From: Clostridiales bacterium
GTDB taxonomy: Bacteria > Bacillota > Clostridia > Oscillospirales > Butyricicoccaceae
NCBI GenBank assembly: GCA_019420045.1
Contig: JAHZHY010000339.1
Coordinates: 14,196-21,841 of the forward strand
Reading direction: 5' to 3'
DNA: 7,646 bases
The translations under genes were made by a program, and so were the position numbers. The notes beneath the pieces were generated by a model that did no database searches, was not told the DNA's origin, and was given only the letters and a program-made list of their open reading frames with translations. The first letter of the stretch is position 1; each line of letters opens with the position of its first letter. This document shows, in pieces, positions 1 to 5,837 of the stretch.

Positions 1-46
1 AAAAATCAAAGGATGTGGGGTAGCCATATTCTTTTTTCGGTTTCAT
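1..46 (-). CDS. Partial gene, probable partner ABC half-transporter (N-terminus only)
   Basis: An ATG at 44-46 overlaps the TGA stop of the upstream exporter gene as ATGA, the usual sign of translational coupling. A Shine-Dalgarno-like GAGGTGGGAAG lies just before it, inside the end of the exporter gene. The visible frame reads MKPKKEYGYPTSFDF without a stop and then leaves the window. Fifteen residues are too few for a family call. The inference that it is the second half of a heterodimeric ABC exporter rests on context: the upstream subunit has a degenerate catalytic site of the YheI/BmrC type, and such genes are normally followed by an overlapping YheH/BmrD-type partner. It could be an unrelated gene or a chance frame. 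Confidence 0.5.
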   Translation of the reverse strand, partial: MKPKKEYGYPTSFDF

Positions 47-1893
47 TTGCTTCCCACCTCACTTTCGTTTTCCGCCTCTTCGGCCGCCAGGCTCTGGAGC
101 TGGAAGATCCGCTGATAGGGGCCTTCTTCTTGGATCAGCTGCTGGTGGGTGCCGATTTGCTTCACTCTCCCCTTTTCCAGCACCAGAATGCGGTCGGCCT
201 CCATCAATGTGGTCACCCGATGGGAAATCAGTATGGTGGTGGCTTTCTTTTCCCGGGCCTTGAGAGCCTTTCGGATGCGCTCATCGGTTTCGGTGTCCAC
301 AGCGGAGAGGGAATCGTCAAAAACCAGCACTGGCGGAGCACCGGCCAGGGTGCGAGCGATAGCCAGACGCTGCTGCTGGCCACCGGACAGGGTGACGCCC
401 CTCTCCCCCAGCATAGTGTCATATCCTTGGGCGAAGCCCAGGATGGATTGGTGCACCGCCGCAGTCTCTGCGGCCTGTTGCAGCTCTTCCTGGCTTTTAT
501 CGGGAGCGGCCAGGCGCAGATTTTCCAGAATGGTGCGGGAAAACAGGAAGGGCTCCTGGAGCACCAGGCCGATGTTTTTCCGCAGATGATCCCGCTGGAT
601 CTGCCGGACATCCACTCCGTCCACCGTGATGCAGCCGCCTTTTTCCGGCAGTTCATACAGCCGGGTGAGCAGATACATCAGGGTACTTTTGCCGCTGCCG
701 GTGGCACCCAGAATGGCCAGGGTTTCCCCCGGAGCAACCGAGAAGGACACATCGGCGAGCACCGGATGGCTGCCGTAGGAAAAATTCACATGGGAAAAGG
801 CGATGGCTCCCTGGATGGGGAAAATCTGATCCTCCGGGGAATCTTCTTCCGGCCGGGCCAGAAGGATTTCCCGCAGACGGCCGATGGAGACGCCCGCCTT
901 GCTCATTTCGCCGATGATCCGTCCCAGGCGGCGGGTGGGCCAGGCCAGCTGGCCATTGTACATAATGAAGGTCACCAAAGCGCCGCTGGTCATGTGGCCG
1001 TGGACGGCCAGCCAGGCGCCGAAGATCACCACCAGAGCACCCTGGCACACGGCGATCAGATCGCCCAGGCTCCAATAGATGGCCAGAAGATTTCCCACCT
1101 TGATCCACCGGCGGGAGAATTCCTGGTTCTGCTCCTGGAACCGGTCCAGGCTGTACCGCTCCCGGCCAAAGGCCCGCACCACCCGCACGCCGGTGAGGTT
1201 TTCCTGGGTCATGGCGGTGAGCTCTCCTTCGGCCTCATCGGCCTTCAGGAAGCGGCGGCTGATATACCGGTAAAAGATGCCGGAATAGCCCATGACGATG
1301 GGCACGCTCACCGCGGCGGCCGCGGCCAGAGGCACATTGATGGAAAACATCAAAGCAAAAGCGCCCACCAGCATGGTGAGGATGCGCAGAAGATCGGCCA
1401 GCTGTCCGGCCACAAAATTGCGCACCATGTCCACATCGGAGGAGCACCGCTGCATGATGTCTCCGGTCTGCACACTCATATGCCAGGCATAGGGCAGATG
1501 CTGGATGTGGTCAAAGAGCCGCTGGCGCAGGCCAAAGGCCAGGCTTTCGCTGAGCTTGGCGGCCAGATACTGGCGCAGCATGTTGAACAGGCCGGAAAGG
1601 GCCACGATCACAAGAAACAGCCCGGCCAGAAGGGTCATGTGGTCAAAAAGCCACTGCCGCCCGCCCAGGTTTTCCACATACGCAGTGAGGGGCCCGGGCA
1701 AATCGATGGGTTCGGTGCCGATCACCGAGTCGATGATGAATCCCACCAAAGCGGGGGACAAAAAGGAAAAGGCCACCCCGCCGGTCATGGCGGCAACGCA
1801 GCCCCAGAAGTATTTCCAGCTGCCCTCCATCATTTCCCAGATGAAGCCGCCGCTGCTTCTGGAGCGGGTGCCGGTGTATTCTTTCTTTTCCAT
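43..1893 (-). CDS. ABC exporter half-transporter, YheI/BmrC-like subunit of a heterodimer
   Basis: A 616-residue fused permease-ATPase of the multidrug/lipid exporter superfamily, acting in the cytoplasmic membrane; the substrate cannot be read from sequence. The N-terminal half (about residues 28-315) has about six hydrophobic segments and an ABC-membrane intracellular-loop motif near 142-160 (QTGDIMQRCSSDVD). The nucleotide-binding domain follows: Walker A GATGSGKST at 396-404, Q-loop Q446, signature LSGGQQQRL at 502-510, Walker B VLVFD at 522-526, D-loop SAVD at 530-533 and switch His H558. The residue after Walker B, normally the catalytic Glu, is Asp (D527, in DDSLSAVD), as in YheI/BmrC, the degenerate-site half of B. 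subtilis YheI-YheH. The start is ATG at 1891-1893, because GGAGGAG sits a few bases before it; a GTG six codons upstream falls at the edge of that ribosome site. A partner gene overlaps its stop. Family call is firm; heterodimer role is inferred. Confidence 0.93.
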   Translation of the reverse strand: MEKKEYTGTRSRSSGGFIWEMMEGSWKYFWGCVAAMTGGVAFSFLSPALVGFIIDSVIGTEPIDLPGPLTAYVENLGGRQWLFDHMTLLAGLFLVIVALSGLFNMLRQYLAAKLSESLAFGLRQRLFDHIQHLPYAWHMSVQTGDIMQRCSSDVDMVRNFVAGQLADLLRILTMLVGAFALMFSINVPLAAAAAVSVPIVMGYSGIFYRYISRRFLKADEAEGELTAMTQENLTGVRVVRAFGRERYSLDRFQEQNQEFSRRWIKVGNLLAIYWSLGDLIAVCQGALVVIFGAWLAVHGHMTSGALVTFIMYNGQLAWPTRRLGRIIGEMSKAGVSIGRLREILLARPEEDSPEDQIFPIQGAIAFSHVNFSYGSHPVLADVSFSVAPGETLAILGATGSGKSTLMYLLTRLYELPEKGGCITVDGVDVRQIQRDHLRKNIGLVLQEPFLFSRTILENLRLAAPDKSQEELQQAAETAAVHQSILGFAQGYDTMLGERGVTLSGGQQQRLAIARTLAGAPPVLVFDDSLSAVDTETDERIRKALKAREKKATTILISHRVTTLMEADRILVLEKGRVKQIGTHQQLIQEEGPYQRIFQLQSLAAEEAENESEVGSK

Positions 1894-1931
1894 ATGCTCT
1901 CCTCCTCCCACTGTTGTTTCCAGATAACTTC

Positions 1932-1961
1932 ATTGTATCATAGCCCCTGGTTTTCCTGCAA
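1932..1961 (-). promoter_or_regulatory. Putative sigma-A promoter of the ABC exporter gene
   Basis: On the minus strand a -35 box TTGCAG (1956-1961) lies 18 bases from TACAAT (1932-1937), which is preceded by TGA to give an extended -10. Transcription would begin about 30 bases before the start codon, just upstream of the GGAGGAG ribosome site. It lies downstream of the terminator at 1996-2024, so the exporter is probably a separate unit from pepT. Based on motif match only. Confidence 0.6.
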
Positions 1962-1995
1962 GCAGAGGGGGTAGGACGAAGGCCGCCGTTGAAGC

Positions 1996-2024
1996 AAACA
2001 AAAAGCGGGGCCGAAGCCCCGCTT
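1996..2024 (-). terminator. Intrinsic terminator reading leftward (copy A)
   Basis: Read on the minus strand, a perfect 9-bp stem AAGCGGGGC / GCCCCGCTT encloses a TTCG tetraloop and is followed by TTTTTG. The C(UUCG)G loop plus U tract is a classic intrinsic terminator. It would end pepT transcripts that pass the first hairpin, before the exporter promoter. It is also the outer part of the left inverted repeat of the 1999-2234 island. Confidence 0.8.
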
Positions 2025-2032
2025 GAGCGTGT

Positions 2033-2060
2033 CGAAAAAGTGGCTTTGGCCGCTTTTTCG
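2033..2060 (+). repeat. Stable hairpin inside the island, 12-bp stem
   Basis: CGAAAAAGTGGC (2033-2044) pairs with GCCGCTTTTTCG (2049-2060) around a TTTG loop. The one non-Watson-Crick pair is T-G in plus-strand RNA (a permitted wobble) but A-C in minus-strand RNA, so this hairpin is slightly better formed by rightward transcription. No gene in the window would be transcribed rightward through it. Confidence 0.7.
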
Positions 2061-2062
2061 AG

Positions 2063-2123
2063 TTTTTGCAAGGGGCTGCATGCACGCCTTTGGCGTACAC
2101 TGGCCCCTTGAGAAGTGCAAAAA
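2063..2123. repeat. Long compound hairpin inside the island
   Basis: TTTTTGCA (2063-2070) pairs with TGCAAAAA (2116-2123). Inside this, AGGGGC (2071-2076) pairs with GCCCCT, with a few unpaired bases on the 3' arm, and an apical stem ACGCC/GGCGT closes a short loop. The whole structure spans about 60 bases. Its 3' arm overlaps the 5' arm of the next hairpin (2117-2149), so the two cannot form together. Confidence 0.6.
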
Positions 2124-2149
2124 GCCACGCACAGGTCGCGGCTTTTTGC
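2117..2149. repeat. 10-bp perfect inverted repeat inside the island
   Basis: GCAAAAAGCC (2117-2126) and GGCTTTTTGC (2140-2149) are perfect reverse complements around a 13-base loop. The 5' arm is shared with the preceding long hairpin. The stem ends in a T run inside the arm rather than after it, so it is not a clear terminator in either direction. Confidence 0.65.
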
Positions 2150-2207
2150 GGATTGATGAGAAGTAGGGCAAGTATTCCCCCTAGCTGGATAAGTTTTTTG
2201 ACAGTCT

Positions 2208-2234
2208 AAAGCGGGGCCGAAGCCCCGTTTTTTT
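2208..2234 (+). terminator. Terminator-like hairpin at right edge of island (copy B), possibly bidirectional
   Basis: CGGGGC (2212-2217) and GCCCCG (2222-2227) form a stem with CGAA loop, followed on the plus strand by seven T (2228-2234). Twenty consecutive bases are identical to copy A at 2002-2021. On the minus strand it reads as a C(UUCG)G hairpin with only CTTTAG after it, about 20 bases past the pepT stop, so it may act as a first, weaker terminator for pepT. Its strong U tract faces rightward, towards the end of pepT, where no plus-strand gene is seen. Confidence 0.6.
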
Positions 2235-2246
2235 GGCGTTTGTCGT

Positions 2247-3482
2247 TTATTTCTTGCTCTGTTCGGCGTAGTTTGTCAGGATCTTTTCGATCAGCTCTAC
2301 GATCTTGTCCATGGCCTGGATGGACACCGTTTCAAAACGGCCGTGGAAGTTGGTGCCGCCGGTGCAGAAGTTGGGGCAAGGAGTACCCATATAGGTGATC
2401 TTGCTGCCGTCGGTGCCGCCGCGGATGGGGGAAACCACAGGCTCCACGCCCAGCTGCCGCATGGCGTCCATAACAGCATGAACCAGATGGATCTGGGGCT
2501 CGATCTTCTCCCGCATATTCCGGTACATATCGGTGGTCTTCACTGTGACAGTGCCGGCGCCGTATTTCTCGTTGATAAAGGCGGCCACCTTGTCCATCAT
2601 GATCTTCTTCTCTTCGAACTTCTTGGCGTCGTGATCCCGCAGCATATAGTGGAGGGTGGCCTTTTCCACCGAGCCTTCCATGCCATGCAGGAAATAGAAA
2701 CCCTCATAGCCTTCGGTGTATTCCGGCTTCTGCTCCTGGGGCAGCAGGGAGTTATACTCCATGGCGATGTAGTTGGCATTTTTCATCTGGTTTTTGGCAG
2801 AGCCGGGGTGGACGCTCTGGCCGTTGACTGTCACTTCCGAGCTGGCGGCGTTGAAGTTTTCATATTCCACACCGCCCAGCAAAGCGCCGTCGATGGTGTA
2901 GGCGAAGTCGGCGCCAAAGCGCTTGATGTCAAAATGGTCGGGGCCCCGGCCGATCTCTTCATCGGGAGTAAAGGCGATCTTCACTTCACCATGGGGGATG
3001 GAGGGATCGTTCAGCAGATGCTCTGCGGCGGTGAGGATCTCGGCAATGCCAGCTTTGTCGTCGGCGCCCAGCAGGGTCAGGCCGTTGGTGACAATGATAT
3101 CGTCGCCCACAAGCTGCTTCAGGCTGGGGAAATCGGCCATGCGCATCACCACATTGTGCTCTTCGTTGAGCACCACATCGCTGCCGTCGTATTTTTCCAC
3201 GATCCGGGGATTCTCACAGGCCGGCACATCGGCCACGGTGTCCATATGGGCCAAAAAGCCGATCTTGGGGGCCTTTTCGTAGCCAGGGGTGGCGGGGATG
3301 GAGCCGTAGACATAGCCGTTCTCGTCCATTTCGGCGTCCTTGATGCCCATGGCCTGCATCTCTTTCACCAGGTATTCGCCCAGGTCCTTCTGCTTCATGG
3401 TGCTGGGCACGGTGGGAGAGTTGGCATCAGAGGCTGTGTCAAACTTCACATACTCCAACAGTTTTTCATAAGCGCGTGTCAT
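2247..3482 (-). CDS. pepT: Peptidase T (tripeptide aminopeptidase), M20B zinc peptidase
   Basis: A 411-residue cytoplasmic dizinc aminopeptidase that removes the N-terminal residue of tripeptides, the last steps of peptide use. Length matches the roughly 408-residue family norm. The metal and catalytic positions are all visible: HMDTVAD (H79 ligand, D81), GADDKAG (bridging D141), PDEEIGRG (E175 general base, E176 ligand), TIDGA (D198) and NFHGRFE (H380). The dimerisation/lid domain lies at about 215-325. The start at 3480-3482 is chosen because AGAGGAAG precedes it at normal spacing and MTRAYEKLLEYVKFDT is where family proteins begin; a frame extending 22 codons further upstream would run through the promoter. 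It has its own promoter and is followed by hairpins at 2208-2234 and 1996-2024, so it is probably monocistronic, divergent from the dehydrogenase gene. Confidence 0.96.
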   Translation of the reverse strand: MTRAYEKLLEYVKFDTASDANSPTVPSTMKQKDLGEYLVKEMQAMGIKDAEMDENGYVYGSIPATPGYEKAPKIGFLAHMDTVADVPACENPRIVEKYDGSDVVLNEEHNVVMRMADFPSLKQLVGDDIIVTNGLTLLGADDKAGIAEILTAAEHLLNDPSIPHGEVKIAFTPDEEIGRGPDHFDIKRFGADFAYTIDGALLGGVEYENFNAASSEVTVNGQSVHPGSAKNQMKNANYIAMEYNSLLPQEQKPEYTEGYEGFYFLHGMEGSVEKATLHYMLRDHDAKKFEEKKIMMDKVAAFINEKYGAGTVTVKTTDMYRNMREKIEPQIHLVHAVMDAMRQLGVEPVVSPIRGGTDGSKITYMGTPCPNFCTGGTNFHGRFETVSIQAMDKIVELIEKILTNYAEQSKK

Positions 3483-3519
3483 AATCGCATCTTCCTCTTT
3501 CCCTTTGGAATTTTCCTTT

Positions 3520-3548
3520 ATTATAACAAACCCCTTTCCCCTTCGCAA
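3520..3548 (-). promoter_or_regulatory. Sigma-A promoter of pepT
   Basis: On the minus strand TTGCGA (3543-3548) is followed by a 17-base spacer and a perfect TATAAT (3520-3525). Transcription would start roughly 30 bases before the pepT ATG. Consensus -10 and ideal spacing make this a good call, and it rules out the longer pepT start. Confidence 0.72.
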
Positions 3549-3881
3549 TCGGCGGCGGCATCGGTTGATTCATCTTGTGCAAAGCGCTTGTTTCCCACTT
3601 CCCTTTTTATGGATTTTCACCAAGGGCTTGGCCCCTTTCTATTGCAGGAACAGGAAATGGGACCCGGCAGGTCATTTTCCGCCATTTTTATTCAAATGAA
3701 CCGGGGGACAGCCTGGGGAGATTTGCTTTTTCTTTGTTTTTCCGAAATTTTTTTGGTTTGCATCCCTTCTGCACCGACCCGGCAAAAAATCCTCTTTTTA
3801 GGAAAGATAGGAATTTATATATTTTGCACAAATTTAATTTACTCACCCATAAATTCTTAATGATATTTAATAAGCCTGTTC
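3549..3881. other. Divergent intergenic spacer without recognised gene
   Basis: About 330 bases between the pepT promoter and the promoter of the glutamate dehydrogenase gene. Composition drifts from mixed to strongly AT-rich toward the right. Frames open across it on the plus strand have no ribosome site and read as Phe/Leu-rich translations of T-tracts. I see an 8-base palindrome AAGCGCTT at 3582-3589 and nothing else firm: no tRNA, riboswitch or terminator. The length leaves room for regulator binding upstream of the dehydrogenase promoter. Confidence 0.6.
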
Positions 3882-3913
3882 TTGACTTTTTATCCCGGGC
3901 GCTTTAATATAAT
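3882..3913 (+). promoter_or_regulatory. Putative promoter of the glutamate dehydrogenase gene
   Basis: A near-consensus -35 TTGACT (3882-3887) is followed by a perfect TATAAT (3908-3913), but the spacer is 20 bases, longer than ideal. At the preferred 17 bases lies TAATAT (3905-3910), a weaker -10. A-T tracts upstream (about 3815-3880) could act as an UP element. The leader would be about 50 bases and ends in the AGGAGG at 3955-3960, eight bases before the ATG. Which -10 is used cannot be decided from sequence. Confidence 0.55.
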
Positions 3914-3968
3914 TACGGTAGAATACTAGGCTCCAAAGATTTTTTAAACCTATGAGGAGGCAGTTAAA

Positions 3969-5315
3969 ATGAACGCTTATATGCAGAAAGTCCTGGACGA
4001 GGTCAAGGCCCGCAACGAGGGCGAAGAACTCTTCCTGCAGACTGTGGAAGAAGTTTTCAAGAGCATCGAGCCCATCGTGGAGCAGCATCCCGAGTATGAA
4101 AAGGCCGGCCTGCTGGAGAGAATGTGCGAGCCCGATCGTACCATCGAGTTCCGTGTTACCTGGGCTGACGACAAGGGCGAGACTCATGTGAACCGCGGCT
4201 ATCGCGTCCAGTTCAACGGCGCCATCGGCCCCTACAAGGGCGGCCTGCGCTTCCATCCTTCTGTCAAGCTGGACACCATGAAGTTCCTGGGCTTTGAGCA
4301 GACCTTTAAGAACAGCCTGACCGGCCTGCCCATCGGCGGCGGCAAGGGCGGCAGCGACTTCGACCCCCGCGGCCGCAGCGACGCTGAGATCATGCGTTTC
4401 TGCCAGGCGTTCATGACCGAGCTGTATCGTCACATCGGCCCCGATGTGGACGTTCCCGCCGGTGATATCGGCGTGGCCGGCCGTGAGATCGGCTACCTCT
4501 TTGGCCAGTACAAGCGCATCAAGGGCTGCTGGGAGAACGGCGTGCTCACCGGTAAGGGCCTGTCCTACGGCGGCAGCTACTTCCGTCCCGAAGCCACTGG
4601 CTACGGCGCTGTGTATTATCTGGTGGAAGTGCTGAAGCACTTCGGCGACGACATCAAGGGCAAGACCGTTGCGGTTTCCGGCTTCGGCAATGTGGCTTGG
4701 GGCGTTTGCGAGAAGGTCGCTCAGCTGGGCGGCAAGGTCGTCACCATCTCCGGCCCCGACGGCTATTGCTATGATCCCGACGGCATCGTGACTCCCGAGA
4801 AGATCGCTTATCTGCTGGAGATGCGCGCTTCCGGCCGTGACCGTGCTCAGGACTATGCTGACAAGTTCGGCGTCAAGTTCGTTCCCGGCGCCAAGGTTTG
4901 GGGCGAGAAGGTTGACATCGCTATGCCCTGCGCCTATCAGAACGAAATCGGCATGAAGGAAGCTCAGCAGCTGGTGGACAACGGCGTTGAGTACTACATC
5001 GAAGTGGCCAACATGCCCACCACCAACGAAGCTCTGGAATATCTCCAGAAGAATGTGAAGATCGTCGCTCCTTCCAAGGCTGTCAACGCCGGCGGCGTGG
5101 CTACTTCCGCTCTGGAAATGGCTCAGAACTCCATGCGCTACAGCTGGGAGCCCGCTGAAGTGGACGCCAAGCTGCATGGCATCATGAAGAACATCCATGA
5201 CGAATCCGCCAAGGCCGCTGAGGAATGCGGCATGGGCTACGACCTGGTGGCTGGCGCCAACATCGCCGGCTTCAAGAAGGTTGCTGAGGCCATGATGGCT
5301 GAAGGCCTGATCTAA
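3969..5315 (+). CDS. gdhA: Glutamate dehydrogenase, hexameric class, probably NAD-specific
   Basis: A 448-residue cytoplasmic enzyme interconverting glutamate and 2-oxoglutarate plus ammonia; length is normal for hexameric GDH50s. The substrate domain has the family signature around LPIGGGKGGSDFDP (120-133), with K90, K114, K126, catalytic D166 in VPAGD and S380 at positions matching the C. symbiosum active site. The Rossmann domain starts at VAVSGFGNVA (234-243) and its second strand ends SGPDGY (261-266). As I recall the C. symbiosum enzyme, F238, P262 and D263 underlie its NAD preference and are retained here as F239, P263 and D264, so NAD use is inferred although automatic annotation may say NADP. 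Perfect AGGAGG ribosome site, own promoter and strong terminator indicate a single-gene, highly expressed unit. Arginine codons are mostly CGC/CGT and proline CCC/CCT, unlike the CGG/CCG-containing neighbours, as expected of an abundant protein. Confidence 0.97.
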   Translation: MNAYMQKVLDEVKARNEGEELFLQTVEEVFKSIEPIVEQHPEYEKAGLLERMCEPDRTIEFRVTWADDKGETHVNRGYRVQFNGAIGPYKGGLRFHPSVKLDTMKFLGFEQTFKNSLTGLPIGGGKGGSDFDPRGRSDAEIMRFCQAFMTELYRHIGPDVDVPAGDIGVAGREIGYLFGQYKRIKGCWENGVLTGKGLSYGGSYFRPEATGYGAVYYLVEVLKHFGDDIKGKTVAVSGFGNVAWGVCEKVAQLGGKVVTISGPDGYCYDPDGIVTPEKIAYLLEMRASGRDRAQDYADKFGVKFVPGAKVWGEKVDIAMPCAYQNEIGMKEAQQLVDNGVEYYIEVANMPTTNEALEYLQKNVKIVAPSKAVNAGGVATSALEMAQNSMRYSWEPAEVDAKLHGIMKNIHDESAKAAEECGMGYDLVAGANIAGFKKVAEAMMAEGLI

Positions 5316-5349
5316 GGCTGTACCCTGCACCCAATACGGATTGCATTTT

Positions 5350-5383
5350 GCCCCGGTGCTTTCAAAGCACCGGGGCTTTTTTT
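5350..5383 (+). terminator. Strong intrinsic terminator of the glutamate dehydrogenase gene
   Basis: GCCCCGGTGCTTT (5350-5362) and AAAGCACCGGGGC (5364-5376) are perfect 13-base reverse complements around a single C, giving in practice a GC-rich stem of about ten pairs with a seven-base loop. Seven T follow directly (5377-5383). It begins 34 bases after the stop codon. Confidence 0.93.
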
Positions 5384-5783
5384 GCGCTTCTTTGGCTGGG
5401 GAAAACGGGCAAAGGAATGGAAGTGTGCCTAAATTGTTGGATACTTCTACAAATGAATCCTGAAGTTTCTTGTAAAAATAACTAAAAATACCCCTTTTCA
5501 ATCTTTTTTCTTCGCCTTTTTGGATAAAAAGCTTTGAAAAATTAGGCCTTGTATAGCAAGATTATGTTATAGAAAAAATCTATATTTACAAAAGAGCTTT
5601 ATTTTTCTTTTGATTTTGCCGTTTAAATATTTTAGCGCATCCCCAAAAAACTCCGAAATTTTTATGCATATTTTAAAAAGCATCTCAAAAACAATCGTTA
5701 TTTTTTAAACTTTCCCACGATTTTTCGTTAAAATCACAACAATCTCCTGCGAAAGATAGTGAATCTTGCTGATGGGAAGGCTG
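5384..5783. other. AT-rich intergenic gap without recognised gene
   Basis: About 400 bases between the dehydrogenase terminator and the gcv promoter. It is markedly AT-rich from about 5420 on, with many A and T runs. I see no frame with a ribosome site, no tRNA and no CRISPR-like repeat. I looked for the glycine riboswitch often found before gcv genes and found no recognisable aptamer core. Weak local inverted repeats exist (for example CTTTTT/AAAAAG at 5516-5531 and GATTTT/AAAATC at 5719-5735) but are of the kind expected by chance in such sequence. Confidence 0.6.
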
Positions 5784-5811
5784 TTGATTATTATTGCGCA
5801 TTTGATATAAT
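5784..5811 (+). promoter_or_regulatory. Promoter of the glycine cleavage operon
   Basis: TTGATT (5784-5789), a 16-base spacer and a perfect TATAAT (5806-5811) preceded by TGA, giving an extended -10. The start point would be near 5818, with a leader of about 70 bases to the gcvT ATG. Motif match only, but the combination is strong and lies where an operon promoter is needed. Confidence 0.7.
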
Positions 5812-5820
5812 AGGGGTAGT

Positions 5821-5837
5821 CCGGAGTGTTTCTCCGG
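5821..5837 (+). promoter_or_regulatory. Hairpin at the 5' end of the gcv mRNA
   Basis: CCGGAG (5821-5826) and CTCCGG (5832-5837) form a perfect 6-bp stem with a TGTTT loop. Given the predicted start near 5818, the hairpin would sit almost at the 5' end of the transcript. Without a following T run it is not a terminator; it might protect the mRNA end or be a DNA operator. Function is not known. Confidence 0.45.

Larger units (their letters stand above)
1999..2234. repeat. Hairpin-rich intergenic island with imperfect terminal inverted repeats
   Basis: The two ends, 1999-2040 and 2190-2234, are imperfect inverted copies of each other. Going inward each has an A/T tract, a GCGGGGC hairpin with four-base loop, a few variable bases, then TGTC followed by an A tract (with G or A between). 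By eye about three quarters of positions agree, with several of the differences in the hairpin loop. The interior carries three further inverted repeats (2033-2060, 2063-2123, 2117-2149). Reading frames crossing it are open but show no protein-like composition or ribosome site, so I treat it as non-coding. The layout fits a small non-autonomous element (MITE-like) or a dispersed intergenic repeat, and also a bidirectional terminator cluster; no target-site duplication was recognised. Confidence 0.6.

Noticed and set aside
13..1974. A 653-codon open frame on the plus strand opposite the exporter gene
   Set aside because: Shadow of the exporter caused by codon bias; Gly/His/Gln-rich product with no recognisable domain and no ribosome site.
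1938..2171. Small minus-strand frame of 77 codons across the hairpin island
   Set aside because: Basic, low-complexity translation of inverted repeats without a ribosome site; likely a spurious hypothetical protein. It also runs over the exporter promoter.
1999..2234. The island considered as a CRISPR array or attachment site
   Set aside because: There are no regularly spaced direct repeats, and no integrase, cas or tRNA gene nearby.
3582..3589. Palindrome AAGCGCTT upstream of the pepT promoter, considered as an operator
   Set aside because: Eight bases only, single copy and not overlapping either promoter, so chance occurrence is likely.
2343..3860. A 505-codon plus-strand frame opposite pepT, running into the spacer
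   Set aside because: Antisense shadow; its tail in the spacer is a Phe/Leu-rich translation of T tracts, and pepT on the other strand has all catalytic residues.
3575..3907. Small plus-strand frames in the pepT-gdhA spacer
   Set aside because: No ribosome site; composition reflects T-rich DNA, and the longer one runs through the -35 region of the dehydrogenase promoter.
3867..5501. A 544-codon open frame on the minus strand opposite the glutamate dehydrogenase gene
   Set aside because: It is antisense to a certain gene, its codons mirror the strong GC-rich third-position bias of that gene, the product has Ala/His/Val-rich composition without family motifs, and no ribosome site or promoter supports it.
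5516..5735. Weak inverted repeats in the AT-rich gap, considered as a small RNA or terminator
   Set aside because: Stems of about six A-T rich pairs are expected by chance in such composition, and no convincing promoter precedes them.
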